Assembly: GCA_025094145.1 (NCBI GenBank)
Contig: JALLLS010000023.1
Span: 397,182-461,181, forward strand
Direction: 5' to 3'
Length of the DNA stretch: 64,000 nt
From: Spinellus fusiger
Taxonomy: Eukaryota; Mucoromycota; Mucoromycetes; Mucorales; Phycomycetaceae
This document shows, piece by piece, positions 22,249-34,832 of the stretch. The number at the start of each line of letters is the position of its first letter. Position 1 is the first letter of the stretch. The position numbers and the translations under genes are program-made. The notes beneath the pieces are model-generated. The model was not told the DNA's origin and made no database searches. It saw nothing but the letters and a program-made list of their open reading frames with translations.

Positions 22249-22560
22249 ATGCAATTTATTTCTGTGGTGTCCTACTTGTCAAAGAAAGCAAAAGGGACAC
22301 ATAAGCACCCAAAAACATACACATTGCCATACATGGGAATGGGGTGGATCCACACTTTGTTTCTGGTGCTGATTGGTTGCTGGACTGATCCTCTGTACTA
22401 TCACATTCTAAAAGGAGACTGTGGAGGTCCAGCTCAAGCATCCCTACACAAAGCCATCCCTTTGCTTGTAAATCCTCCAAAGATCATCTCCGAAAACCTT
22501 AAAAAAGCCACCAATAAGGCGATGAGGAAACTACAGAAAGCAAAGATAAGCCAATCATAA
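22249..22560 (+). CDS. Hypothetical protein, 103 residues
   Basis: ATG 22249 opens a 103-codon frame with one hydrophobic segment (MGWIHTLFLVLIGCW, a likely membrane helix near residues 33-47) and a basic C-terminal helix (PKIISENLKKATNKAMRKLQ). No family was recognised. The stop is at 22558-22560. It may be joined to the open stretch ending at 22096 by splicing, but no clean donor/acceptor pair was found. It may also be chance. Confidence 0.3.
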   Translation: MQFISVVSYLSKKAKGTHKHPKTYTLPYMGMGWIHTLFLVLIGCWTDPLYYHILKGDCGGPAQASLHKAIPLLVNPPKIISENLKKATNKAMRKLQKAKISQS

Positions 22561-23841
22561 GTAGGATGTGCTGGTTCATGAATTGGCTCATGAATTGGCC
22601 ATTGACTCAGTCATGGAATGCAACACTAAAAGAAGGAGGCCATTTCAAGTCATAGGAAAATCATTCAAAAGTGACAGGTCTTGTTATCTTATTTTAAACA
22701 ATCATGGGTGATTTATGACATAAAGCCATTTATCAAATCTCAATTTCAGACTGAGATGTGCCCTGTATTATTGAAGAATGAGAGAATATTGATACTAGCT
22801 AAAAACAACCCAGTGTCTTTTTTATTATTATAAATATTAGTTCATAAGACTGCATAGTGTGGGGTGCCATGACATTGAATTCAATTCTGAGCAGGATAAT
22901 AAATGTGTGTCCAATGAGATAATGAAGTAAAACAGAGTCTATAAAGATGAACACGAATACACACACACACTATGGAATACTGAGATCCCAAAATCCTAAA
23001 ATCCTAAAATCCTAAAATAGAAAGAGAAAAGAGATTTCTTGAGATCAGCACTACAGAAAACAACAGTCTCTTATTACACATACACAAAGAAAAAGACCTT
23101 GATTCCAAAGAAAAAGACTTTTTGTTTTCTGTGATAAAACACGTAAAGTAAAAAAAAAGGAACCTTCTTTTAATGGCCAATTAGATTAAAAAGGAACTCT
23201 TCTAATTACCTTTCTTTTTCTGGTGAGAGCTTTACAAATGTCCATAAAAAGAAATGGCAATTCACTGCTTGCTCTGAATAGCTTCAGTCTTAGTCATTGC
23301 CCTAATGGCTGTGGTTTGGCATCTCACTACACTGCTTTTAGGCTAAAAAAAACAAAAACAAAACAGGATAAACATAGAAGGCTATTTAGTGTAAATACAA
23401 ATGCGTCATGATCACTGGAACTGAAAGAGGGAATAATTCAGGTTTATGGCATCATGTTGACGTGTTTAATTCGAAAAATAAAAAACAAAAAAATAAAAAA
23501 CAAACAAGGTGACACAGTAGACACCAAAGAGTAGGTGGATCCAATAAGGAAATGGTATACTGTCAAAAACAGTTGAGTAGCAAATAATACAAGCCCAAAT
23601 ACTTAACTATGCGACTAGTGCTGAGTTGATGTTTCCCATTCCTGTCTTAGTTTAATGTATATAATTAAACTCATGCAGGACAAGAGAGTTGAAGTATTTT
23701 TAAATTTATAAGCAAAGGGTGGTTTGACAGATAGAAGGGCTATTAACAAATAAACTCTATCTATACTTGATTATTATGTTATAGGCTTCTATTCTTCTTT
23801 CTTTTCTTATACTGTTCTTGTGATGATAATGATATTATTAT
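22561..23841. other. Intergenic region
   Basis: AT-rich. It includes a 13-base direct duplication (TTCATGAATTGGC type) at about 22574-22602, TCCTAAAA repeats at about 22989-23017 and several A/T runs. No supported gene. Confidence 0.55.
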
Positions 23842-24032
23842 AGTTGTTGATAATTGTTGATAGTTGTTGATAATTGTTGATATTATGATAATGATGATAA
23901 TGATAATGATAAAAATAGTGACAACAATGACAACAACCATCATCATAACAACCATCGTAACAACCATCATCATAGCAACCATCATCATAGCAACCATCAT
24001 CATAGCAACCATCATAGCAACCATCATAGCAA
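23842..24032. repeat. Mixed trinucleotide/dodecamer repeat
   Basis: It begins with GTTGATAATTGTTGATA units, passes through GATAAT units and ends in tandem ACCATCATCATAGCA units. Unit length and sequence change gradually, as in a slipping microsatellite. There are no identical spaced repeats, so it is not a CRISPR array. Confidence 0.9.
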
Positions 24033-24091
24033 CCCAGTATGAGTCCTCATTTGAACAGGCTCAATTGGTATTGTTGGGTGCAAACAGATAG

Positions 24092-24352
24092 ACCCTTCTA
24101 AAATACGCCAGAGTCTGTACAAATACACTGAGTGCCAAGTCTTTTGATGGCCACAGTGTTAATAGAATTCTCCAAGTGGACAAACATATGAATGAGATAA
24201 GACTGTTTATTGAAACACTTGCGAGAGTTAGAAAGATAAATAAGGTATGTGATCTAATCAAAAAGACAAGACGATGGAATCAGGCTACTCGAAACAGCGG
24301 AGAAAGAGAACAGTCCTTTATATTAAGATCAGTGTCACTATTTCAGAAATAA
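24092..24352 (+). other. Stop-free exon-like stretch, unrecognised
   Basis: After TAG at 24089-24091 one frame stays open for 86 codons to TAA 24350-24352. The residues look like a helical protein (LLKYARVCTNTL, then MNEIRLFIETLARVRKINK). There is no ATG near the start, so it would have to be an internal or last exon. A GTATTG...GATAG segment of only 24 nt separates it from an upstream YESSFEQAQL run in frame. No family recognised; it may be a relic. Confidence 0.25.
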
Positions 24353-24725
24353 GAAGAGCGTGGACTCAATGAAGAGAGTGATATGAGAGATTGGAGTGGT
24401 GGTGAGTTTAACCGGGATCCATCTGCTGAGTACAGAACTCCACGGACTGGATGTTGACTAGGATAATTTATGGCATTGATCACTACAGGCACCCGTGGGC
24501 GGTGTTTGCTTTTACTCCTCTCTACTGCATAATTCTCTCTTTTTTTTTTGTATTTAATAGATGAGGATCATTAAAGGCCCATGTAATTTTAATTATTTTA
24601 ATTATTTTAATTATTATAATCTTAATCTTAATCATCATCATAAGATACAGGACAGTGTAATGGCCTGTTTCTGCCATTCAATCTATTGAGCAAAGAAAGA
24701 CAGCTGTACAGTGAAGAGATAAAGA

Positions 24726-26622
24726 TTAAACAGTAGCATTCTTCCCTCCCATTGCATGTAGAATAAGACAATGGAAGGTTAAAAGAGAAAGCCCCAATAG
24801 AGAATACACAAAAGTATCCAGAGTGAATGGCCATGCAATGACTTTTTTCATATTAGGCAATGGATCAATCTCTTGTCCATATTTGTTGATAGAATCAATG
24901 GGCTCAATGTTAGACGGGAAGGCTTTGCTTACTAGACTTGTTAAAGACAAGATTTACATTTTGGAATTCTTTTCTTTCAGTAAGGTCTGAAAATAGGTAG
25001 GGTAAGACATGAAAAAAAAGAAGAATCGATTGGATTGAGAATAGATGCGTCTATTGCCATGTGTTGCGTTGGATGACTAATTTCACATTGACTGTGGGCA
25101 GCTTGCCAACTCTACTAAGACTGCTATGATGGTGGTATAATGGATAGTAAGAATAAAAATGGCATGGGTTAGTGCATAAAGGGTGGTGTTGAGAGCAAAG
25201 AGGAAGATGGTAGAGTCAATAGAGTCAGAAAATAGTCGATCCCCTGTCAAGAAGCAGTTTTCAATAGAACCAATGCAAAAATTGAAGTTTTTATGGGTGT
25301 ATTTTGGGATCTCAACATTAAACAAGAGCCCTTGCAGTGTTGCTCTTATTATTCTACTCAGTGGATATAGTATCTCATGTACACTCATCAATCAATATAA
25401 GAAGGGGGTTTTTTCAACAGAAAAACAGGTAGAATAGATGTGAACTGAATGAATAAATATTTGTAGGGGTCTTCAATGAGAACCCAACCATCAACAAAGT
25501 ACTCTCACACCGATCTGCAGTGAGGCGGTTATTGAATAGATCTTTGATGGCGTGTTGTTCTACTGTCACTCCCTCCTTTACCTGAATGAAATCAATCCAC
25601 TTTGATTGTGAATTGCCTAGACTGGGACTACCAAGAACACGTAGGAGTTGGCTCTGTGACAAGAGTTCAAAGTAATTCTATTGAATGGCAGTTACCGTTG
25701 ACCCTCTCCCCTCCCATTGTCGGAGATTCCCAAGACATAGCATCCACTGTTAGTAGTAGAATGAAAAGCAGGTGCAAAAGAAAAGAAAGCAGAAAATAGA
25801 AACAAGGATGAATAAACTGTTACTTTTTTATAATAGCCAATGACCTATGGGATGAAAGGTAGTTTCTTTCTATACCACGACAAAGGAGGACTGCTCTGTG
25901 GAAATATCCCCAAGTGATGGAAAGGGTAGACTGAAGAAAGAAAAAAGACACATCAACTTACTACAGCAAAATAGATTCTAAAGGATTCTCTGACATGAAT
26001 ACGAATGGAATCTCTTGACTATGGGTGGGCACTGTGGGTGGTTAGATGCAGTCATGAAGGAGACAAAGGGGGAATCGAGTGTAGAGAAGCATTCCTTGAG
26101 GAAGCACCTAAATCTATGCACTTGTCACTCGTTAAACTACTTTCTGAAAGGCACCAGTGACTCTATCTTGTTAGCATCTCGTGGTCTCGTATGCAAGCAG
26201 CCAAATTCCATCACTTCCAATAGGACTTGATTGACACGTGACCAGTTTAGTTTTCAATCTTATTTTACTTTTTAACTATTCAAATGCTCCACAGTCATCC
26301 ATTGAGTAGTCTAGCAGTTGTGACTGTCTGTGTTGTCCTAGGAGTCTTTGGATCTTGTTGTCTGTGGTGCACCATCAGTATCCATAGGGACAGCACCCAC
26401 AGGGATGGTATTGGTATTATCAGTAGAACCAGTACCATCAGTATTCACAGGGACAGCAGCCATAAAGAGAGTATTAGTACTATCAGTAGAATCAGCACCA
26501 TCAGTCCTATCCGTCTTAAGAACAGTCTGGTCCGTAGATTGAATATGAATGGACAGATCTATAGGGAGAGATGAGGGTACAAGCTTCTGAGCGGAAGGAT
26601 GTTCGCTAAAAGGAGAGTCCAT
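24726..26622 (-). CDS. Candidate diverged TAPT1/Emp65-like membrane protein (possibly decayed)
   Basis: Several minus-strand exons seem to belong together. The first (from 26622) is disordered, with imperfect repeats of a TDGxxSTDNTNT type. An exon around 25391-25083 reads RIIRATLQGLLFNVE, then GDRLFSDSIDSTIF, then two hydrophobic segments (FALNTTLYALTHAIFILTIH). One at 24950-24726 reads SLTSLVSKAF...NKYGQE and ends in a hydrophobic helix before TAA. Order and spacing resemble TAPT1-family ER membrane proteins (the HLIRGQ, ADRLFSSFGQD and SLLT...VEIKGSVFKKF blocks), but similarity is weak. Exon joins were not resolved, and the stretch between 25660 and 26300 has interruptions. It may be a relic or a fast-evolving paralogue. 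Confidence 0.3.
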
Positions 26623-26971
26623 AAATTACCTTTTTCTTCTTCTTCTGTGATCTATGAAAGGATACAACATAAATTTAAGACATAGCACTTGTTATGCATG
26701 TAATATTCATGGTGGCAGTGGTGGCAAGTACCATTGCCCCATCGAGCAGTATTAAATAAGCGTGTACATCATCAATTGTGACGGAGTATTATTTCTCTCT
26801 ATTTTCCTCTCGTTATTCTGACTCTGCTACTGGCTTTGTCCTTGCCTTTATTTATGCAGAGGTTTTTATTGTTTTCTCTCTAAATAAGAAGAGAACCTTG
26901 CAGTTGGAGTCTACAAAGACTGTTTTTTTATTGTGTTGAAGGATGTATGTGTGCAGATAGCTCTCATCCTT

Positions 26972-27088
26972 CTAGTCTAGAACATTAACATTGGACACAC
27001 TGCCCAACGGCTCCACTGTGACGTAGATATTGGTCTGTTCTTTGTAGCCACTTTGTTCATTTGCTCTAGTTCTTTTCAAAAAAGACAT
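26972..27088 (-). CDS. Short ORF, 38 residues
   Basis: ATG (complement of 27086-27088) to TAG (26972-26974) encodes MSFLKRTRANEQSGYKEQTN followed by IYVTVEPLGSVSNVNVLD. The composition is protein-like: a basic start, then a beta-type run. It lies in an otherwise empty 1 kb gap. No family was recognised. It could be a genuine microprotein, a first exon, or chance. Confidence 0.25.
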   Translation of the reverse strand: MSFLKRTRANEQSGYKEQTNIYVTVEPLGSVSNVNVLD

Positions 27089-27181
27089 AGTGAAGCGGTA
27101 AGAAAGGAGAGTGCGATGGATGAGAGTGAGTAAAAGTGAACAGGAAGAGGGGGACCTATATAAAGATTTCTACTTGTAGCC

Positions 27182-27645
27182 TTGTTGTTTTCATTTTTCA
27201 TTTTTCATTTTTCATTTCTCATTTTTGCACCTGCTTTGATTCATCCTCAAAATAACATATTTCTGCAAGTGTTACCAGCACTACAACATACCTTCTACAT
27301 ATCCGCTACATACTCTCTACTGCAATTTGTACATACGCCTTCTCTCTTTCTTATACTTTCTATTTCTACTTTCTCCTCTCTTTTCTCCTCTCTTTTCTCC
27401 TCTCTTTTCTCCTCTCTTTTCTCCTCTCTTTTCCTGTTTCATTTCATTCGCTCTCATTCATCACACTCTATCGCACTCTATCGCATTTTCACCTTTTGTC
27501 TTAACGCTTCTATCTGTCTATTGATCTGTCTATTGATCTGTCTATCTGTCTATCTATCTATATTTTCATTTTTCATTTTTCATTTCTCATTTCTCATTTC
27601 TCATTTCTCATTTTATCACTAGAGTAGACCTTTATTTAATTCATC
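27182..27645 (+). promoter_or_regulatory. Pyrimidine-rich leader with tandem repeats
   Basis: Upstream of the ATG at 27646 the plus strand is strongly T/C-rich, with five TTTTCTCCTCTC units (about 27371-27431) and repeated TTTTTCATTTTTCA and TCTATTGATCTG blocks. A TATATAAAG motif is present at about 27158-27166, a plausible TATA box. The Zn2Cys6 gene at 6709 has the same kind of leader. Open frames through it are artefacts of composition. Confidence 0.4.
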
Positions 27646-28965
27646 ATGGCTGGCACTCTCACTTCTCACTCACAAAAAAGATACCGTTCTCCAAGTGCAG
27701 CAAAAACCCCACCCTCAGCACCCACTGGCAAACTGTCTAAACTAAAGTCTAGTCTTCACTTATTTGGCAAATTTACCAACCCATTCGCCCACTGCACTGA
27801 TGATATGAACTCAGCACGACGCTACTCACTCAGTGCATTGATTCACTGCTTCAAGAGTGATGATAATAAGCTCATTATCCCTCAAACTCACGATACCAAC
27901 TACGAACACACTCATTACCGACAAAGGGCTACTCCTCAGGCAGATATTAGCCCTCAGTCACTATCAAAAGAACCTACTATCCTAGTGGATGTCACTCATT
28001 TAATACCTGAAAAGAAGAAATCACTCCAAAGCATTCTCCTCAAACACAAAACTTCCTTTAATGATTCCGCCCTCTCTATCGATGAGGCTCCTCCTCCTTT
28101 TAGGCACCAACATCGACACACAAGCAGTATGCAAAGCGCCGCCCTACCTATACCCTCTTCCACCCCAAAAGTGAAAGTATCACGCCATGCCCGTCACTAC
28201 TCCCATGTCTCTTATATCTCATCTAGCATTACCATCAACTCGGAAGATTTAACTGCAAAAGAATTCGCAGATTACACTGGCATTCGAATTCTACCTGAAG
28301 ACGAGACGAGCAGCGACACAAGCGAGAGTGAAAAGCGATGCGAGTGTGACGACGAGGAGGATGTACCTGTGCTTTCCAGTGCCTGCAAGGGGCACGGAAG
28401 ACACAAGAGCTGTGACACCACCACAATGCATGTCAATGAAGACAGCCAAATATCGATGAAAAGCTATTGTACAATGCACAGTCATGATACTCGAGCCTTC
28501 CGCAAACCACAGATTTGGGATTCTGACTTTTGGAGAAGACCGGCCGTAGAGGGAGGAAATGTGGCTATTCATTCCGCTGATTCGAGACAGCTACCAACCC
28601 ATGCAAGGTGCAGTTCAATTGCAACTACCCCACCGATGCTCAACCTGGAGCATAACAGTGAGCCCCCCATTTTACACACCATGCGAAAACTCAACACGCT
28701 CTCTTCTGAAACATTGGGCAGCGACAACGTGCAAATCAACCTCTCCCATTCAGGTCCACGGAACTGTATTCTTCGAAAAGGAAGATTTGAGATCCATCTT
28801 GAGACGCCCGCAGATGCAGATGACACTATGGTATCTACAAGACATCCACTAGAGAACGAACCCCACGACAAATCCCACGACAAACCCTACGAACTATCAG
28901 AAGAAGCTGTTGTGGAATGGAAAAGAAAACAGAAAAGTCCACTTTCACAATCAAGTATGCCTTGA
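27646..28965 (+). CDS. Hypothetical single-exon disordered protein, 439 residues
   Basis: I do not recognise it. The ATG at 27646 follows a pyrimidine-rich leader, and TGA is at 28963-28965. It is mostly polar and probably disordered, with many H, S, T and basic residues at the N-terminus (KLSKLKSSLHLFGKF may be an amphipathic helix) and an acidic cluster near residue 225 (EDETSSDTSESEK) beside a CECDDEED motif. Two patches look ordered: SITINSEDLTAKEFADYTGI (near 190-210) and NCILRKGRFEIHLETPADAD (near 375-395). It ends with a basic VVEWKRKQK. SP and TP sites are frequent, which may indicate phosphorylation. No membrane segment or signal peptide. Confidence 0.7.
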   Translation: MAGTLTSHSQKRYRSPSAAKTPPSAPTGKLSKLKSSLHLFGKFTNPFAHCTDDMNSARRYSLSALIHCFKSDDNKLIIPQTHDTNYEHTHYRQRATPQADISPQSLSKEPTILVDVTHLIPEKKKSLQSILLKHKTSFNDSALSIDEAPPPFRHQHRHTSSMQSAALPIPSSTPKVKVSRHARHYSHVSYISSSITINSEDLTAKEFADYTGIRILPEDETSSDTSESEKRCECDDEEDVPVLSSACKGHGRHKSCDTTTMHVNEDSQISMKSYCTMHSHDTRAFRKPQIWDSDFWRRPAVEGGNVAIHSADSRQLPTHARCSSIATTPPMLNLEHNSEPPILHTMRKLNTLSSETLGSDNVQINLSHSGPRNCILRKGRFEIHLETPADADDTMVSTRHPLENEPHDKSHDKPYELSEEAVVEWKRKQKSPLSQSSMP

Positions 28966-31900
28966 CATCTCAAACATAAACCCTCATTCTTTTATTATTG
29001 TTATTGTTATTGTTATTGTTATTATTATTGTTATTACATCTCCTTTGATTCCTCCTCCTCTTCTCCCACCCCCTTTTTCATAGCATTTTATGCGTGTGTT
29101 TGTTCTTTCTTTTGTTCTTTCTCTTTCCTCCCTTCTATAGTGTGTAATTCATCTAATCAGTCCCATTCCTATTACCTTATTCCTCATTCTGCTTTGTTTT
29201 TGTTTAAAAAGAGATAAAAGCAATACCATCCTTCATGCATTTATTAGTGACTCCATCCGCCTACTGAAATGACAACTGCCTCTTTGTTCCAAGATTTAGC
29301 CTCCAGTAAACATAACATAACTATGCATTGATTGAGTATTCATTAAGATATAGACTTATATATCCATACATCTACATTAAAAAGAGTTTGAATGTGATAT
29401 TCCCAAGTATATCACTGCCCTTTATTCCCTATTCATATTTAGATCAACAGACAATGCATTACAAAGTAAACATTTACACAAAAATAAAAAATAAAAAATA
29501 AAAAACCAATCTATCCTATAGAATACTATACTACATCACAACAAAAGAGAGACTGGAAACTATAAGCTAAAATAATAATGAAAAATATTAATAATGAAAG
29601 GTTATAAAGTACAAGTACTATGTCAACTCCTACTTGCTGTTTCCTCTACCTGGAGCACTATGGACATGACTTGCATCGTTATCAAGATGGCTTCTACATT
29701 ATTATTTGATATTATTTCCTAATCATTATCATGGTAGTAATAAAGGAACATGGAATCTTCCTTGCTGCCTTTTCCGCTCTGTTCTGTACCACCATTATGC
29801 ATGCACGGAAAATAGTGTCTCTTACCTATGGATGATCCTCTATAGCGTGTCAGTGGCTGGCAGAGATCCTTTATTAAAACACCAACAGATGGAATAAATA
29901 AATAAAGGACATGCCTGTCTAGTCCTGTTGTTTCCATGGAGAGGGTGCTATTGATCTACACATCAATACAGTAGATAGAAAGTGGACTCTCTGTGTCGGT
30001 CCATAGTCATAAAGTAGGACACTGACTCTGCTCTATCAATAACAATAACACAAAGCCAATCCCAGGTCATCCACTAATTAACATGGAGTAAAATTGAACT
30101 CTGTGTAGCAGTGATCACAATAATGATTATAACTATTATAATTATAAATAAAAATAAAAATAAAAATAAAAATAAAAATAAGCTATTTGATCACAGACCT
30201 ATGAAATCACTGTCCTAATGTCTGATCAGTTAGCGTAGTCGTTGGGAGTTCCAGTACAGCAGTAAGAAGAAATGAATAGGAGACATAGGACATGGGCCCA
30301 AGGGTCTATAGTATGAATCTTCTTGACATGAAACAACTAGGAAGAATAAACATTCAGGTGAGACAGACCTGCTCAAATACTCTGCACAGAATGAACCTCT
30401 TCTAGTCGTATTCATCAGACATGGAAGACTTGTTCTTGTTGATCAGGTCATTGAATAGCTTCCATTATGGGCCAACACCCACTGATACATCACTCTTGAT
30501 ACATCTCTAGTAGAGTCTTACCTCTCTTGTAACCCAAACTACTAGCAGCATTCTCTTTCCAATGCCCTGTGAAATAAGAAATAGCCTGTACTAAGAGGAA
30601 AGGGGCATCTATACTGACAAGAAGAAAAGAAACAAAAGAGTACTAGATTGGAGACAGAATAGTGTCATAGTTATGTTCCTTCTCATTCATAGGCCTATGC
30701 CATGACCTAACCAACACATAAACTCTATCAATTCTATGCGTCATGGCTCTACTCACTAGATCTAATGTTTGAGCTCCTAATCATTTTAAGCACTCTATAC
30801 TAAATAAATAAAAGTGGCCGTAATCTTGAACAAGACAGTGGATGCGTTGATATCATCATCCTTGGCTTTGATGGTCTATTTTTAATTACAAACTGCTCAG
30901 TTTATAAAATAAGAAATCTATCAAGCTAAATCACCTCTGTAGAGACAGTGATCAATATGCTGTCAAAGATAAGGCGGCGCTTTATTACAAGAAATAGAAA
31001 ATAAAAAGATAACCCGCATTTATACATTGCCACACTGTTCATTAACAATGAAGGAAAGGCATAGATATCTTGAATCACAGTGTATTACTCTATGCCTTTT
31101 TGTGTCGACTGAGACAATTCATTGCATTGATCGAGCTTATGTAGATTCCACTCTATTATAGCAAGACAGTCTTGTTTATTCTTATAGAACAATAACAATT
31201 AAAAGGTCTTTTTTTTCATTGTTATTGGATCCAGTAGGTACTTATGGGGTTCCATCGGTTCCCCGTGAACTCTAAGCTAAACTAAGCTTATTTTTGAATC
31301 ACAAAGACAGCCTAATTGTTGACAGATCATAGAATGAAAGATACCAAACTGTCCCATCGATCTATTGACTGATACTGACCCTCACTTTTGTATCTAAAAC
31401 AATGGACTTGCTATAGTAAATATATTTTGTTACTGTTCTCACTATGCTCATTCTCGATCAGCAACTCTCCTTTTACTATCAACACTTTATTCTGTAGATA
31501 GAATAGTGTCCAAGTTGAATAGCATTATGAGTTTATTTCATTGTACCCCTCCAGTGTCGTAACATGTAGAATAGGCTGATCATTGGCTGTGATCTATTAC
31601 CAAACGACCTGAATTCTTTCTTTTTCTTTCTCTCTCTCTTAATAATACCTTTATGTTTCTCATTTGCCTCATTTCATACTTTCATACATTTTCCTATCTT
31701 TATTTGAGTTTACAATGGATGTTCTTAAACACATGGTAATTGCATTGAACAAAAGATCAACATTCATTGTGCTATATTATTGGTGCTTTATAGTGTGACC
31801 AGCTAATTCACTTGCAGTATCCCACTCCAAGGGAGGATGAGCATGGATTTGATTCAATGTAAAAAGTCTATTCCTCGGCTTTTCCTTTCTGTCTGTTTGT

Positions 31901-33490
31901 CTGTCTTTTTATTTTCTATTTTATTACTTTTATAGAACTTTTATGTTTATAGTTTTATTTTCTTATAGTACAATACACGTGCAATTATAAAAATGGTAAA
32001 GGAAATAAGAAAAAGAAGCCGAGAAAGCGGTCATCTTGTAGATAGGAATGCGTTTATTTATTATTTCAACTTAAAAATAGAAATTTACATGCCATGAGGT
32101 TCATCTTTAACCAATCCTTCTAGTTTATAGTTTTTATAGTTGACTCAATAGTATAGTGTCAAGCGTACGACACGTGGTTTGATGATACTATGATTTGTTC
32201 TGAACCCTCTTTTCTACTTGATGTACTTTTTTTTTTGCTTTCCGTTATGTTAATAGACAGACAGGGGCAGACTCCATATGAAAATAAGATAAACTTCACG
32301 GTTTAACTTTTATGGACTTAAATTGACAGTTCCTTATAGATTGCAATAATAAAATCATGGGTGCTTGATCTATAGTCACCCTTTTCATTTATATTGTATT
32401 TTTATTTTCAATACAAATGAATTCAAGTGAGTAGTGCATAGGATGAATGGTTATAAATTAAGAAATAGTCATAGTATTATTGATATAGCATTGTATATTT
32501 CTTTGAATAAGGAAATAAATAAAAGAAAGACCCCTTTTCAAGTCATCCCAAATACATTAATATTTGTTTGTAATAACAGACAAATGCAATAGTGAGCTGT
32601 TCTAGATGGATCTATCCCAGACAGTTAGTCTAATGTCTACCTTGCTAAAGATGTTCTGGTCAGTGTTATAAGAATACTCTTTCATTGAGTAGATATCAAA
32701 AGATGATCAATGATTCACACTATTGATATACATCTGTAGAGTGCTGTCTATTGTTTCTACAGGTGTTTATTCTAAAATTAAACAAAAATTTAGATAGGTT
32801 GGATAATTTAGGAATTGATATTAGATGACCACCCATATCTTATAGATATTGCAACATTTCTACATGTCAAGATTCAAATTACACACAATTCATCTCCACT
32901 TTTCATACAGTTTGTCTGTAGCATGAGTTTCTGTCAGTTATTCAACCAAGGCTCCAGCGATATCTAGAAAGGATAAAGACAAGAATGAACCAGTAAACTT
33001 GTATTTGTATTGGTTCTAGTAGTATCATTAGAGTCTTTATGTTTGTGTGTGTGTGTGTGTGATATCTAAAGGAGTGCTGTGGATGGGTATTATTCTCCCT
33101 CTGAGATAATCTTCAAGTTGGTACTTAATACTATTGATATAAGATGTATATTAGTAGCCATCTTTCACTTTAGCGTGAATGGATTAATATATACTTGGAG
33201 AATATATAAGTATAAGAGACTCTATTATTGCTATTGTGGACCAGGACTTGCAAAACGGGTGACTATTCAGACTTCTAACCAGTATCACATAAAGGTGTCT
33301 TGGTTATCATTCTTCTGGTAGGATGTACACCTGAAGAACTTGCTATAGTTTTCTAATAAAATCAAATACATGTAAGAATCTTAGCTTGCTTCTACAGGCA
33401 TGCTATATCTTTTTTTTTTTACTTTATTAATGTCTTGTTGACTGTGTAGCATTTCTGGTCTAGAGAAATAGATAATAATAATATATTAAT

Positions 33491-33523
<33 letters not shown>

Positions 33524-34832
33524 GAAAGAAAAGGCCTTTAATAACACTGAATAGTGCCAGCTACTATTTATCATTCATTCATAGGATGGTGTCTTCAATA
33601 GCTTCTTGGGTCTAGAGGTACTATGTCAATAATATAATAGTGTCGATGGTAATCTGCTTCTTGCAAGTACCTGACATACATGATAACCTTTTTTTTTTAC
33701 CACTCTGAACCACAACTGTGAATATCTATGTTTGGAAAATGGTCCTACAACAAAAGGTCCAAACTATTTTATTTTTTATTTTTTAAATAAAATAAAATAA
33801 AATAAAATAAAATAAAATAAAATTGTTCAGTAAAATAGATGATATTCAGTAAGAAAATGAGTCTGTTTAATTCAAAGGTGCACACATGTCCAGAAGAAAT
33901 ATAAAACAATCCAGTCATCAGCTTCCAATCGTCTAATTTTTAGGTTAAAATCATGAAGAGAGCTCCCCAAGCTACATAGACTATGTTTTATAATGACACG
34001 TCTTATGGAATCAGGGATTTTGTTATTCTCCCCCTTTTATCATACAATTTAAAACAAAACTGCCTTTCTATAAAATTATTTATTCAATTAGATGTAGGCA
34101 TTCATAGTCACATAAGCAGAAAAGTGCCATAACGTCCATTTTTCCTTAAACACATACTTGTCTATACTAATACGAGAGACTTTAGTGGTAACAACGGACT
34201 TGAGATCAAAGCTTGTCTGGTTTTTAATAATTCTGTGATCTATGTAGACCTTTCATCTCTAATCCAAGTGAACCAATGAAGTGGTATAGGCTGTCTCTGA
34301 CTCAGACTGAGTTGTGTTCCAAGTGGTAGTGGTAGTTTTTATTTTTTATTTGAGCCCTTTGTATAACGACTACATGAAAGGCATCTAGTCTCTCAACTCT
34401 ATTTCTCTAAAGTTATCTCCAATAAAAACCACATACATTAAACAGTATACAAAAGCACTGCTTCCTTCCTTTTTTCTTTTTTCTCTTTTTTCTCTTTTTA
34501 TAAAGACATCCTATTGTAAAAGCAAGGCATCAGAGTTGATTTGATGTGATTGTGTGGTTGCCATGCTGTGTTTGAATTCTATCTATGTGACTGCATGAAG
34601 TAACGGGATGAGATCTAAGGTGGTCATATCAACATCCAATAGATGGCATATAAAAAAGAGATATTTACTATTACGACCCTATCAATCCACTGTAGTTAGA
34701 GCATCCACTGCCTGTATCTGTAGGGTTGAAATATCAATTGCCTAGAAAAGAAAGTCTAATCTAAGCTTACAATTAAGCTACAAACTATAAATTATAAAAC
34801 ACTCTACAGTTGATTCTTATTCATCTATCACC
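28966..34832. other. Gene-poor region of 5.9 kb
   Basis: No gene can be supported. It contains TTATTG repeats (about 28995-29035), (AAAATA)n at about 30145-30180, an (ATA)n run near 33484-33520 and many A/T tracts. Two minus-strand patches at about 30416-30477 and 30522-30567 are separated by GT...AG sequence and could be exons (second patch reading FNDLINKNKSSMSDEYD before a stop), but the frame of the first is ambiguous. An 80-codon plus frame at 33079-33321 has no recognised motif. Confidence 0.55.
33786..33823. repeat. (AAAAT)n repeat
   Basis: Seven or more uninterrupted AAAAT units in the gene-poor region. Similar AAAAT runs occur at about 55467-55494. Confidence 0.95.

Noticed and set aside
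23842..24032. Array-like repeat resembling a CRISPR
   Set aside because: The units are variable and contiguous, with no constant repeat and unique spacers. It is a microsatellite, and the genome is eukaryotic.
33079..33321. 80-codon plus-strand open frame in the gene-poor region
   Set aside because: No family motif, no gene context and a composition expected of AT-rich DNA.
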